Shown: one piece after another, positions 33,284 to 42,188 of the stretch | How positions within the stretch are numbered: position 1 is the stretch's first letter | How the letters are laid out: the number at the start of each line of letters is the position of its first letter | Assembly (NCBI GenBank): GCA_035523875.1 | Contig: DATKPY010000010.1 | Span: 1 to 64,000, forward strand | Length of the DNA stretch: 64,000 bases | Reading direction: 5' to 3' | Origin: JASHUC01 sp035523875 | Lineage (GTDB): Bacteria; Pseudomonadota; Gammaproteobacteria; Steroidobacterales; Steroidobacteraceae | Program-made: the position numbers and the translations under genes | Notes under the pieces: generated by a model | Databases searched by the model: none | What the model was told of the DNA's origin: nothing | Seen by the model: only the letters and a program-made list of their open reading frames with translations

Positions 33284-35080
33284 TCAGTAACCGATCGCCT
33301 CGCCGTCCTTGCGCATCTCCGAGGCACCCCAGTAGACGTGATTCTTCGCGTCCCACTCGATTGCCTGGTAGCCGCCGAAGGAGCCGGTACCGGGCGCGAT
33401 GCGATAGCCGCGGCGCGCGAGCTCCTGCTTGACCGCCGGGGCGAATCCCGACTCCATCTCGACCGTTCCGGGACCGCTCGATCGGGCGCCGGTGACCTCC
33501 GTGCCCCCCGCGTGATACCAGCGCGCGGCATCGCCTGCGTCCTGCACGTTCATGCCGAAGTCGATGATGTCGGTCAGGATCTGTACCTGGCCCTGCGGCT
33601 GCATGTCGCCGCCCATGACGCCGAAGGAGAGGAAGGGCAAACCGTCCTTCATGACGAATCCCGGAATGATCGTGTGGAATGGACGCTTGCCGGGCGCATA
33701 CACATTGGCTGCGTGCGCATCGAGCGAGAAGAGCTGCCCGCGGTCCTGGAACATGAAGCCAAGATGGTCGGGCACGAGCCCCGAGCCCATGCCGCGATAG
33801 TTCGACTGGATGAGCGAGACCATCATCCCGTTGCGATCCGCGGTGGTGAGATAGATCGTCTCCCCGCCGGCGGGCACGGGATTTCCAGGCCCCACGTTCT
33901 CGCGCGCGTGATGCGGATCGATGAGACGGCGGCGCGCATCTGCGTACGCGTTCGAGATCAGGGCCTGCATCGGCACGTGCACGAAGGCCGGATCCGCGTA
34001 CCACTTGGCGAGATCCTCGTAAGCGAGCCGCTTCGCCTCGAGCATCACGGTGATCGCATCGGCCGATCCGGCCCCCATCCTCCGTAGATCGAAGCCTTTG
34101 ATGAGCTGCAGCATCTCGAGCACTGCGCCGCCCTGACCGTTCGGCGGCAGCTCGTACACGTCATAACCGCGATAGTTCACGCTGAGCGGCGTGACCCATT
34201 CGCCATGATGGGCCGCGAAGTCCGCGTAGCGCAGATCGCCGCCGATACGCCGGAAGTACCGGTCGATCGTGCGCGCGATGGGCCCCCTGTAGAACGCGTC
34301 GCGGCCGCCGGCGGCGATCTCCGCGAGCGTTCGCGCGAGATCCGGGTTACGGAAGATTTCGCCCTCGGCGGGCGTGTGGCCATCGACCAGGTACGTCGCT
34401 CGGGCGTTGTCGAGCTTGCCCGCGAGCATCCTGTCGTGCTCGAACGCGGCCATGTTGGCCTTCCAGTACTGCGCGATCAGCTGCGTGACCGGAAACCCCT
34501 CGCGTGCGTAGCGAATCGCCGGGGCGAGGTCCTCGGCCATCGGCAGCTTGCCGAAGCGCTCGTGCAGTGCGAACCACGCATCGACCGCGCCCGGCACGGT
34601 GATGGGGAGCGTGCCGTGAGGCGGGATGAGCGGCCGATTGGGCAGGCCCGCCTGGGCCCAAGCCGCTTCCACTTCGGCTTTCATTTTCGCAAGATCGCGG
34701 CCCTTGGCGGAGCGACCCGAGCCATTGTAGCCATAGAGGTGTTTCGTCGCGGGATCCCAGACGATCGCGAACAGGTCTCCGCCGATGCCGTTCAGTACCG
34801 GCTGCATCAACCCGATCGCGGCGTTGGCCGCGATGGCCGCATCGACGGCACTGCCGCCGCGCTTGAGAATGTCGACCGCGATCTCGGAGGCGAGCGGCTG
34901 CTCGGTAGCGGCCATCCCATGCTGGGCGAGCACGGGCGAGCGCGTCGCCCAGGGAACCCCGGAGTAGCGATCGCCGCGCCCGAGCTGTGCGCGCGCCGCT
35001 TGAGGTACGAGCACGAGCGCGAGCGTGATCGACACGCCTGCGAGCAGCATCCGGCCGAACGGTCTCATCGCGTGGCGCAT
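33284..35080 (-). CDS. Gamma-glutamyltransferase family protein
   Basis: The 598-residue protein has a signal peptide (about 1-31) and a full GGT fold: GMAATEQPLASEIAVDILKR, GGSAVDAAIAANAAIGLMQP, GIGGDLFAIVWDP. The C-terminal subunit begins at the likely autocleavage threonine in GGETIYLTTADRNGMMVSLI, and SNYRGMGSG follows. Family members split into two chains and move or hydrolyse gamma-glutamyl groups from glutathione or other compounds in the periplasm. GGET replaces the usual GTTH, which may change substrate range or self-cleavage. It is transcribed in the same direction as the MscS-TIR operon but is 100 bases away. Confidence 0.88.
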   Translation of the reverse strand: MRHAMRPFGRMLLAGVSITLALVLVPQAARAQLGRGDRYSGVPWATRSPVLAQHGMAATEQPLASEIAVDILKRGGSAVDAAIAANAAIGLMQPVLNGIGGDLFAIVWDPATKHLYGYNGSGRSAKGRDLAKMKAEVEAAWAQAGLPNRPLIPPHGTLPITVPGAVDAWFALHERFGKLPMAEDLAPAIRYAREGFPVTQLIAQYWKANMAAFEHDRMLAGKLDNARATYLVDGHTPAEGEIFRNPDLARTLAEIAAGGRDAFYRGPIARTIDRYFRRIGGDLRYADFAAHHGEWVTPLSVNYRGYDVYELPPNGQGGAVLEMLQLIKGFDLRRMGAGSADAITVMLEAKRLAYEDLAKWYADPAFVHVPMQALISNAYADARRRLIDPHHARENVGPGNPVPAGGETIYLTTADRNGMMVSLIQSNYRGMGSGLVPDHLGFMFQDRGQLFSLDAHAANVYAPGKRPFHTIIPGFVMKDGLPFLSFGVMGGDMQPQGQVQILTDIIDFGMNVQDAGDAARWYHAGGTEVTGARSSGPGTVEMESGFAPAVKQELARRGYRIAPGTGSFGGYQAIEWDAKNHVYWGASEMRKDGEAIGY

Positions 35081-35180
35081 CGTTCAATCCCCAGCGAGCC
35101 GGCTGCCTCATCCGCAGCCAGGACAGAGCATACGCGCGGCGTTGCGCCTGCTGCGAGCCCGACCTGCACGGACGACTATT

Positions 35181-36044
35181 CTACGACGCGTCGGGTCGGC
35201 TGCCTGCGGGCATGCCGGCCGCTGCCGCGCCGATCATGCGCACCTCACGCTGCGGGAACGGCATCACGACACCGCGCCTGCGGAACGTGGCGAGCAGCGC
35301 GGCGTTGATCTCGCTCGTAGCGCCGCCGAAGTCGGCCACGTGGACCCAGGGCCGCACGCCGATCGTCACGGACCATTCCCCGAGCGAGGCGGTCTGCACG
35401 AGAGGCGGCGGGTCCTTGAGCACGCGGGGACTGGCTTCGAGGATCTCCCGAACCGTGGCGAGTGCGGCAGCGAGATCGGTGTCATAGGCGACCCCGACGG
35501 TCAGGTCGATCTGGCGGATCGAGCCGTAGTTGTGAAGTATCTCCCCGGCAATCTTGCGGTTGGGGATGACGATGCGGGAGCGATCGGGATGCAGGAGTGT
35601 CGTGCTGAAGAGGGTGATGCTCTCAACGGTGCCCTCCTTGCCGACGACCTCGATGTATTCACCGACGCGGAATGGCTTGGTGAAGATGATCGCGAGACCT
35701 GCAACCAGATTGCTCAGCACCCCTTGCGTTGCGAGCGCGATGCCCGCGCCCGCGACGCTCAGCCCGGCGATCAGCGGCAACAGCTCGACGCCCAAGTTCT
35801 GCAGCGCGAGAACCAGAAAGAGCGCAAACGAGAGGACCCAGACCACGCGGGCGATCAGGGTCCGCACCGGCGGTTCGAGCTCCAGGCGGCCCAAGCCGCG
35901 GGCCGCCCAGTGACTCACCGAGCGGCTCACGATGATTCCGACGAGCAGGATGAAGACCGCAACGAGGAGTTTCGGCCCGAAGCGCACGGCGAGGTCGATC
36001 AGGGAGTCCTTGAGGTGGCCGGCCGAGGCGAGTTGCTCGTTCAT
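35181..36044 (-). CDS. MscS-type mechanosensitive channel
   Basis: The 287-residue protein has three membrane helices (about 24-44, 62-85, 90-120). The pore-lining third helix is LIAGLSVAGAGIALATQGVL, with the family's A/G-rich pattern, followed by SNLVAGLAIIFTKPFRVGEY. The cytoplasmic cage domain follows (GTVESITLFSTTLLHPDRSR, IVIPNRKI, then YDTDLAAALATVREILE). This is the size and layout of small-conductance MscS. It opens under membrane tension to release solutes. It starts 36 bases after the TIR gene's stop, so it is probably the last gene of an operon with TIR and the heme sensor. Confidence 0.9.
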   Translation of the reverse strand: MNEQLASAGHLKDSLIDLAVRFGPKLLVAVFILLVGIIVSRSVSHWAARGLGRLELEPPVRTLIARVVWVLSFALFLVLALQNLGVELLPLIAGLSVAGAGIALATQGVLSNLVAGLAIIFTKPFRVGEYIEVVGKEGTVESITLFSTTLLHPDRSRIVIPNRKIAGEILHNYGSIRQIDLTVGVAYDTDLAAALATVREILEASPRVLKDPPPLVQTASLGEWSVTIGVRPWVHVADFGGATSEINAALLATFRRRGVVMPFPQREVRMIGAAAAGMPAGSRPDAS

Positions 36045-36080
36045 GCGCGTTCCCCCGTTTGAATTCTTATGCCGATTGCT

Positions 36081-36794
36081 CTACGGATGCCGCAATGCCT
36101 TGCACGACTCGAGAAATCGGTGCCGATCTTCCTTCGAATCGAGCTCGGCGGTGAGCTTGTCGAGGAGTTGGTCGAGATTTCCCGCATTGCGCGCACTACG
36201 GTCCACGAGAATGCGCGCAATTGGCCCGATGAGTCGTGCCAGATGGAGCTCGATCTGCTCGAGCTGCGCGGGCGGCAGACACGGATCGTGCGGCGTCGGC
36301 GCGGCCACCGGGTGCCCGGCTGCCGAGGCGCCCGCTGTCCCCCCCGTTGGCGCCGCGGTCGCGCCGTGCGCACTGTCCCCCTCGGCGAGAAGCGACCGCA
36401 GGTAGGTGCAGAGCCGCGCGTAATGTGCCCGCCGCGGGGGTGAGAAGGCATCGAGCCAGTGCTGGGCACTGAGGAAGTACTCGAGACTCCGCGCCGGCAT
36501 CACCTCCTCGATGCGAAACGGCAGGACGCGCAGCTGCTTGTGAACCGCGCGCTCGACCTCGCGGCGCACCTGAGAGGATTCGTTGCTGCTCGCTGAAAAT
36601 ACGAGCACCATGACTCGCGCTCCCGAGATGGCATCGATGATCTCCTCGGCCCAGTCGGCCGAGGGCGATACGTCCCGCGGTGCGATCCATACTGCGAGCC
36701 CGTTCGCCTCGAGGTGCTCGGCGAGCTCGAAGGCGCACTCCCGGTCGGGTTGCGAGTAGCTCACGAAGATCTCGCGTGCCACGGCTTCAGCCAC
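36081..36794 (-). CDS. TIR domain protein with helical C-terminus
   Basis: A GTG at 36794 gives 237 residues and overlaps the upstream sensor gene's stop by eight bases; GTG at 36782 is an alternative. Residues 8-118 are a bacterial TIR domain: IFVSYSQPDRECAFELAEHL, EANGLAVWIAPRDVSPSADW, then VMVLVFSASSNESSQVRREV. The DWAEEI segment (48-52) carries the likely catalytic glutamate of NAD-cleaving TIRs. A low-complexity linker (138-170) leads to a helical end (170-237), QLEQIELHLARLIGPIARIL, similar to C-termini I recall from bacterial Ser/Thr kinase signalling proteins. It may cleave NAD or act as an adaptor. Located between a heme sensor and MscS. Confidence 0.85.
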   Translation of the reverse strand: MAEAVAREIFVSYSQPDRECAFELAEHLEANGLAVWIAPRDVSPSADWAEEIIDAISGARVMVLVFSASSNESSQVRREVERAVHKQLRVLPFRIEEVMPARSLEYFLSAQHWLDAFSPPRRAHYARLCTYLRSLLAEGDSAHGATAAPTGGTAGASAAGHPVAAPTPHDPCLPPAQLEQIELHLARLIGPIARILVDRSARNAGNLDQLLDKLTAELDSKEDRHRFLESCKALRHP

Positions 36795-37689
36795 CGACCA
36801 TCTTGAGCGCCTTCTCCACACTCTTGCGCAGCCGCTCGAACGCCTGCGCGAGCCCCGCGATCTCACCGCTCTTGGCGGCGGGCTCAAAGGTTATGCTGGT
36901 CAGACGCCCCAAGCTCACCTCATCGGCGTGGCGGGCCATGCGCCGCAGCGGACGCACCACGATCGCGAAGAGCGCGAGATTGACGAGGAGGAGCAATGCG
37001 GTGAGCGCGCTCGCGGTGGTGATCACGATGCCGCGTAGCACGCTCGCTGCACGTGCGCTCGCCTCGTTGAATGGGGCCGAGACGATCTGCGCCCCGACGA
37101 CCTCGTTCGCTTGCCAGCCGAAGCCGTTGTCGCGGCCGTAGCGCGCGAGAAGCGCCGCCGGTGCTGCGGAAGCGAGGCCATGGCAGATCAAGCACTCCGG
37201 CTCGGCGCGAATGGGCCGTGCGAGATACAGTGCATGTCCCATCGCGCCGTCGCGCTCGCCCTCGATCTGACCGAGGCCCGCGTGATTGCGAAACTGTTGG
37301 ATGATGTCCGCCTCCCAGTCGGTCGCGCGGTCGCGCGGATTGGTCGGATTGAGGGTTGCCTCCTTGTAATAGAAGTCCGGGTGTCTCTTGCGCAGCACGA
37401 GAAAATTCTGCGTCGCGGCGTAAAAAGGGATGCTCTGGGGCACGAATCGGTCGTGCATCTCTGCGGCGAGGAGCGGATCGATCTCGTTCGCCGTATAGGC
37501 GCGGCTCGCGAGCGCACTGTCGAGCATGAGAGAGGCCGTGCCGAGAACCTCGCGGCGTGCATTGGTCTGCAACAGGGATTGGCAGATGTACGCAACGGCT
37601 GTGCCGGCGAGCGCGAAGCCCACGACGAGCACGATGTTCATTCGGACGAGTAGGCTCATCGGTCCTCGCGCGGGCGGCGGGAGACGCAT
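36787..37689 (-). CDS. DUF3365 heme-binding periplasmic sensor with HAMP domain
   Basis: The start at 37689 has GGAG upstream and gives 300 residues. A membrane helix at 17-40 is followed by a periplasmic DUF3365/Tll0287-like domain with a heme c site CLICH at 166-170. It also carries HPDFYYKEATLNPTNPRDRA, the DUF3365 signature. A second helix (219-243) and a HAMP domain follow (VRPLRRMARHADEVSLGRLT, then EIAGLAQAFERLRKSVEKAL). The protein ends right after HAMP, without kinase or cyclase output. In other proteins this sensor drives a C-terminal effector; here the next gene (TIR) overlaps and may be the effector in trans. It probably senses redox, NO or another heme ligand. Confidence 0.85.
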   Translation of the reverse strand: MRLPPPARGPMSLLVRMNIVLVVGFALAGTAVAYICQSLLQTNARREVLGTASLMLDSALASRAYTANEIDPLLAAEMHDRFVPQSIPFYAATQNFLVLRKRHPDFYYKEATLNPTNPRDRATDWEADIIQQFRNHAGLGQIEGERDGAMGHALYLARPIRAEPECLICHGLASAAPAALLARYGRDNGFGWQANEVVGAQIVSAPFNEASARAASVLRGIVITTASALTALLLLVNLALFAIVVRPLRRMARHADEVSLGRLTSITFEPAAKSGEIAGLAQAFERLRKSVEKALKMVGG

Positions 37690-37846
37690 CACGCACTCCC
37701 GAGCGCGAAAGTAGTGGATTGGGGGGCGTCGACGCAAGCCAGGTAGCCGGCGGCTGCACGGCCGGCGCGCAACGGCCTTGTCGCCTTCTCTCCGGTCGGG
37801 GAGAATGCGTCCGCCCTCGCAGTATTGCCGAATCCGGAGCGCAGCC

Positions 37847-38821
37847 GTGAAGACGAAACCGACGCGCGCACAGTCGATCGCCATGCTCGCTTTCCTGCTT
37901 GCCTCGGGCGTGGCGCTCGCAAGCGCGCCGCTGCAGAGAACCCAGGCCCCCGGCTATTACCGCTTGATGCTCGGGGACTTCGAGGTGACCGCGCTATCCG
38001 ATGGCACGCTGCCGTTCAACGTGGGAGCGCTACTCAAGCACGTCACCCCCGCGCAGCTCGACGCGGACCTCGCGCGCGTGTTCCTCAAGGAGCCGGTCGA
38101 GACCTCGGTGAATGCGTTCCTGGTCAATACCGGCGCGCGTCTGGTGCTCATCGACACCGGGATTGGCCCATCGGGACCGCCTTCGGCCGGCAGGCTGCTT
38201 GCCAATCTGCGCGCCGCCGGCTATCGGCCGGAGGAGGTGGATGACATCCTCATTACCCACATGCACGGCGATCACATTGGTGGCCTGAGCCGCAACGGGC
38301 AGGCGGTGTTCCCCAATGCGATGGTCCATGCGGCGCGTGCCGAGGCGGAGTACTGGCTGAGCGAGGCGAGGATGAATGGGGCACCCGCCGCGCGTCGCGG
38401 CGCCTTTCGTGGCGCGATGGCGGCGCTCAAGCCCTACGTCGATGCCATGCGCTTCGAGACATTCGACGGCGATGTGGACGTCGTGCCGGGAATTCGCGCT
38501 GTGGCGGCGCCGGGTCACACTCCGGGACACACGATGTACCTCGTCTCGAGCCGGGGCGAGCAGCTGCTGCTTTGGGGTGACCTCGTGCACGTGGCCGCGG
38601 TGCAATTTCTCGATCCGTCGGTCACCATCAGCTTCGACAGCGATTCGGCGCAGGCGGCGCGGGAGCGTCTCAAGATCTTCGCCATGGTTGCTGCAAAGGG
38701 CTATCTCATCGGCGGTGCGCATCTCTCGTTCCCGGGTCTCGGTCACCTGCGCGCAAACCGGGGAGCGGGCTACACGTTCGTGCCGGTGTCGTACACCTTG
38801 CCCCGCACGGCTTCGCACTAG
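37847..38821 (+). CDS. Exported MBL-fold metallo-hydrolase
   Basis: The GTG at 37847 with GGAG upstream gives 324 residues with a signal peptide (AMLAFLLASGVALASA). The core is a metallo-beta-lactamase fold: LVLIDTGIGPSGPP, the zinc motif HMHGDHIGG, then AVAAPGHTPGHTMYLV and LLLWGDLVHVAAVQF. It belongs to the quorum-quenching/lactonase-like or MBL hydrolase group. Substrate unknown. It is divergent from the heme-sensor operon (158-base gap) and followed by a DUF2817 peptidase gene. Confidence 0.88.
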   Translation: MKTKPTRAQSIAMLAFLLASGVALASAPLQRTQAPGYYRLMLGDFEVTALSDGTLPFNVGALLKHVTPAQLDADLARVFLKEPVETSVNAFLVNTGARLVLIDTGIGPSGPPSAGRLLANLRAAGYRPEEVDDILITHMHGDHIGGLSRNGQAVFPNAMVHAARAEAEYWLSEARMNGAPAARRGAFRGAMAALKPYVDAMRFETFDGDVDVVPGIRAVAAPGHTPGHTMYLVSSRGEQLLLWGDLVHVAAVQFLDPSVTISFDSDSAQAARERLKIFAMVAAKGYLIGGAHLSFPGLGHLRANRGAGYTFVPVSYTLPRTASH

Positions 38822-38873
38822 GGGGTCTGCGGGCGGGATCGCTCCGCATCGACCGCGACCAGGAGCCTCTCAC

Positions 38874-39968
38874 ATGGCGATCTCCGAGTATTTCAGTGGC
38901 GATTACGCCGCCGCGAGGATTCGCTTTCGCGCTGCAGCCGAGCGCGCCGGCGCAACGCTACGCGATCACCCGCTGCCGCAGCGGCTTGGCGCGCAGGGCG
39001 AGCCGCTCGCCATGGACGTTGCGCGACTCGGAAATCCGCACGCGGATTGCGCGCTCGTCGTGATCTCGGGCACACACGGCGTCGAAGGATTCTGCGGTTC
39101 GGGCTGTCAAGTGGGACTCCTGAGCGATCAGCTGTGCGAGGCGCTGCCGCAGTCCGCCTGCCTCGTGCTCGTGCATGCGCTCAATCCGTTCGGATTCTCC
39201 TGGAGCCGTCGCGTCAACGAGGACGGCGTGGACCTCAATCGAAATTTCGTCGATTTCTCGCAGCCGCTGCCGTCATCGAATGCCTACGAGCCGCTGCACG
39301 AGCTGCTGGTGCCGGTCGACTGGCACGGCGAGGGGAGGCGCGCGGCCGATGCCGCCCTGGCCGCGCTCATGCAGCGACAGGGCCCGCGGGCTGTGCAGAC
39401 AGCGATCACCGGGGGCCAGTACAGCCGCCCGAGCGGCCTTTTCTACGGCGGCCGTCGCGCGAGCTGGTCGGCGACGACGCTCGAGCGGGTGCTGAAGGAA
39501 GCGTTGCCCGCGAGCGTTGCACGGCTCGCAGTGCTCGATCTGCACACCGGCCTCGGACCTGCCGCCTATGGCGAGCCCATTCTCACCGCGAGCGGTCCCG
39601 GCGATCTCGAGCGTGCGCGCCGCTGGTACGGACCGGAGGTGAAGGATCTGGATGCCGACGAGTCGGTCTCGGCGCGGGTGGTGGGCTCGGTCGCCGATGG
39701 GGTGCGCCGGGCACTGCCACGGGTGGATCTCACGTTCCTCGCGCTGGAATTCGGGACGATTCCCCTGGAGCGGGTGCTGAACGCCCTGCGCGCCGATCAC
39801 TGGCTGCACGCGCATGGCGGGAGTGATGAGGAGCTGCGTGCGCAGATTGGCCGCCAGATGCGCGAGGCGTTCTTCTCGCAGAATCCGGCATGGCAGGCCG
39901 CCGTGTACGGGCGTACCGTGGATTTCGCGTATCGCGCCGCACGCGGTCTCGCCGAGCGCCCGCGCTGA
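38874..39968 (+). CDS. DUF2817 / M14-like metallopeptidase
   Basis: AGGAG lies nine bases before the ATG. The 364-residue protein matches DUF2817: CALVVISGTHGVEGFCGSGC (zinc ligand H-x-x-E), VNEDGVDLNRNFVDFSQPLP, LAVLDLHTGLGPAAYGEPIL (third ligand H), and a late glutamate in FLALEFGTIPLERV. This is the order of an M14 carboxypeptidase-like fold. It may cleave a C-terminal residue or an amide from a small peptide. No signal peptide, so probably cytoplasmic. It is in line with the MBL gene, 52 bases downstream. Confidence 0.85.
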   Translation: MAISEYFSGDYAAARIRFRAAAERAGATLRDHPLPQRLGAQGEPLAMDVARLGNPHADCALVVISGTHGVEGFCGSGCQVGLLSDQLCEALPQSACLVLVHALNPFGFSWSRRVNEDGVDLNRNFVDFSQPLPSSNAYEPLHELLVPVDWHGEGRRAADAALAALMQRQGPRAVQTAITGGQYSRPSGLFYGGRRASWSATTLERVLKEALPASVARLAVLDLHTGLGPAAYGEPILTASGPGDLERARRWYGPEVKDLDADESVSARVVGSVADGVRRALPRVDLTFLALEFGTIPLERVLNALRADHWLHAHGGSDEELRAQIGRQMREAFFSQNPAWQAAVYGRTVDFAYRAARGLAERPR

Positions 39969-39990
39969 GGCACAGCACTGCGCGCCGGGG

Positions 39991-40260
39991 TCAGCTGCGA
40001 CCGCGCGCCCACCCCCGGTAATGAACTTCGATGCGCGCACCGCGCTCACCGCACCTGCGGCAGCGGAAATGGCGGCAAATCTCCCCGAGCGTCGCGTTCG
40101 CTCCGAAGCGCTCGAGGAGGCGCGCGAGCTCGAGCTCGCGGCGATTTCCGCATCCCGGACTGCGGCAGCGGGCGGTAAGCGTGTAGCCCTGGGCGTATGC
40201 GGCGAGGGCATCGCAATCCCGTCCCCACAGTCTGCTGCGCTCGGGATTCTTTCCTCCCAT
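39991..40260 (-). CDS. Small zinc-ribbon-like hypothetical protein
   Basis: The 89-residue product (start ATG 40260) contains DALAAYAQGYTLTARCRSPG and CGNRRELELARLLERFGANA. It then has HFRCRRCGERGARIEVHYRG. Two cysteine pairs (CRSPGC, CRRC) with nearby H can bind one zinc. Size and composition suggest a real small protein; the role is unknown. It is divergent from the HMCES gene with 65 bases between. Confidence 0.6.
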   Translation of the reverse strand: MGGKNPERSRLWGRDCDALAAYAQGYTLTARCRSPGCGNRRELELARLLERFGANATLGEICRHFRCRRCGERGARIEVHYRGWARGRS

Positions 40261-40325
40261 GACCGCGAGCGTAGTGACGGCGCTGTCAGGCTGTCCATGC
40301 AGTACGATTAGAGACAGGGGACTGT

Positions 40326-41009
40326 ATGTGCGGACGTTACATCCTGCGACAGGCAGCCGCTGCGGAGCGTGAATTCGCTCTCGCGCGCGTGAGCTGGCAG
40401 TTCACCGCGAGCTACAACATCGCCCCGACACAGAGCGTGCCCGTCGTCAGGATGACCGAGGGCGTGCGCGAGGGGGTCGCACTTCGCTGGGGACTCATCC
40501 CGTTCTTCGCGCGCGGCGAGCCTCCGAAGTACTCGACGATCAACGCGCGCATCGAGACGATCGCGAGCGCCGCCTCCTACCGCGGACCCTGGAAGCGCGG
40601 CCAGCGCTGCATTCAGCTCGCCTCCGGATTCTACGAATGGCACCTCGATGCGCAGGGAAGCAAGATTCCCTACTTCATTCATCTCGTCGATCAGGAGCTG
40701 TTCGGTTTCGCGGCGCTCTGGGATCGCTCGCTGCGCGCGGACGCGACGGCCGTCGAGAGCTGCGCGCTCATCACGATGCCCGGCAATGCGCTGATGCGCG
40801 ACATCCACAACACCGGAAGCAATCCGCACCGGATGCCGGCGATCCTGCGCCGGGAGTCCCGCGAGGCCTGGCTCAGCGGCACTCCCGAGCAGGCGCACGC
40901 GGCGCTCGAGGCGTATCCCGCGGATTTGATGGTTGCCTACGCTGTCAGCACTCGCGTCAACTCGCCCAAGAATGATGAGCCGAGCCTGATCGAGCCGCGC
41001 TCAGCGTGA
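40326..41009 (+). CDS. SOS response-associated peptidase (YedK/HMCES family)
   Basis: The 227-residue protein begins MCGRY, with the catalytic Cys2 that, after Met removal, forms a thiazolidine with abasic sites in single-stranded DNA. Other family marks are SYNIAPTQSVPVVRM, LRWGLIPFF, STINARIETIAS, RCIQLASGFYEW (catalytic Glu) and PHRMPAIL (the His). It protects replication forks from abasic sites. A LexA box upstream is not obvious to me. The gene stands alone. Confidence 0.92.
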   Translation: MCGRYILRQAAAAEREFALARVSWQFTASYNIAPTQSVPVVRMTEGVREGVALRWGLIPFFARGEPPKYSTINARIETIASAASYRGPWKRGQRCIQLASGFYEWHLDAQGSKIPYFIHLVDQELFGFAALWDRSLRADATAVESCALITMPGNALMRDIHNTGSNPHRMPAILRRESREAWLSGTPEQAHAALEAYPADLMVAYAVSTRVNSPKNDEPSLIEPRSA

Positions 41010-41047
41010 GCCTCGCGGCGCAGCGAGCCGCCGCATCGGCGGAGCGT

Positions 41048-41188
41048 CTACGGCCGCACGAACACCACCGGTGCCGGAACCACGACCATCGCGCGGGGGT
41101 GGTAGTAGTAACCGCGAGCCGGTACCACGACGCATCCGCTCAAGGCGAGGAAGCCGAGAGGAATCAGGAGCATGAATAGCCGCTTCAT
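41048..41188 (-). CDS. Very small lipoprotein, 46 residues
   Basis: The ATG at 41188 gives MKRLFMLLIPLGFLALSGCV, a lipoprotein signal with lipobox LSGC. A 27-residue mature part follows that is rich in V, P and Y (VVVPARGYYYHPRAMVVVPA). Short lipoproteins of this YY-rich type are common in these bacteria. Role unknown. Confidence 0.6.
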   Translation of the reverse strand: MKRLFMLLIPLGFLALSGCVVVPARGYYYHPRAMVVVPAPVVFVRP

Positions 41189-41385
41189 GGGGGACCTGCC
41201 GTAAGTTTGTTGTCCTTGCCAGTTACAACGCGCGGCGAGCGCAGCGGCTGACAGCACCCGAGTGTGCGCACGGCGTGGCCCAATCTGCGTCCCCCGATAC
41301 GCATAAGTCACGCTGTCCGTGGGTGCGTGCGGGCTCTAGACTTTACGCGAAGACTTGGAAACCCCAGGTCGCGGGTGCACTGGAC

Positions 41386-42111
41386 ATGTCAACTCAATGG
41401 CACGGCTCGGATGTCGGCAAGGCGATCGCGGCGCGAGCGCACTACGCGACGGTGCGGCGGCGCGCACTGGGCATGCGATGCGCGCTCGGGTTGCTCGTGC
41501 TTGCGCCGGCGCTCTGCATGGCACTCTCGACCGAGAGCTCGGAGCTTCAGGCCGCCCTCCATGCCACGCCGCATCTGGATCGCGGCGCCGAGCTCTTCGA
41601 CACGTGCGCGGCCTGTCACGGAAGCGACGGGGGCGGCACGTCCGACGGGACGGTGCCCTCGATCGCCGGTCAGTACCAGAGTGTGCTCGTGCGGCAGCTG
41701 ATCGAGTTTCGTCACAGTGCCCGGCTCAATATCCGCATGCAGCACTTCGTCGATCGCCATCACCTCACGGATGCGCAGCAGCTCGCCGATGTGGCGGCAT
41801 ATATAAGTAGTCTGCCGCCGCGGGCCGTGCCACCCGGCGGGGCGGTGGCGCCGCTGGGAACGGCCGCCATCTACGCGCGCCTGTGCGAGTCGTGCCATGG
41901 CCGCAACGGCGAGGGCGACCCCGCCACGCAGGTGCCGCGGCTTGCCGGGCAGCATCCCGAGTATCTTGGCGAGCAACTGCACGATGCCGCCGAGGGCCGC
42001 AGGCCGAGCATGCGCGGGCATGCGCGCAGGCTCCAGACTCTGAGCGGGGAGGAAATCGACGGACTCGCCGTTTATCTTGCCGGGATGCGCTCCGCACCGG
42101 GTGGCAATTGA
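41386..42111 (+). CDS. Diheme cytochrome c (c4-like)
   Basis: The start is uncertain; ATG 41386 gives 241 residues with an export helix (CALGLLVLAPALCMA). Two cytochrome c domains follow, each with a heme motif: CAACH and CESCH. After each motif come GSDGGG..VPSIAGQ and GRNGEGDPATQVPRLAGQ, and the axial methionine is likely in RMQHF and SMRGHAR. This tandem layout is cytochrome c4-like, a periplasmic electron carrier. Candidate partners in the window are the PQQ dehydrogenase and other oxidoreductases, inferred only. Confidence 0.85.
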   Translation: MSTQWHGSDVGKAIAARAHYATVRRRALGMRCALGLLVLAPALCMALSTESSELQAALHATPHLDRGAELFDTCAACHGSDGGGTSDGTVPSIAGQYQSVLVRQLIEFRHSARLNIRMQHFVDRHHLTDAQQLADVAAYISSLPPRAVPPGGAVAPLGTAAIYARLCESCHGRNGEGDPATQVPRLAGQHPEYLGEQLHDAAEGRRPSMRGHARRLQTLSGEEIDGLAVYLAGMRSAPGGN

Positions 42112-42188
42112 GCGTCAAGCGCGCCACCGGAGATGTCGCGGTCGGACCGGGCGATCATCCGAAGCCGTGGCCCGGGATCTCGAGCGCC

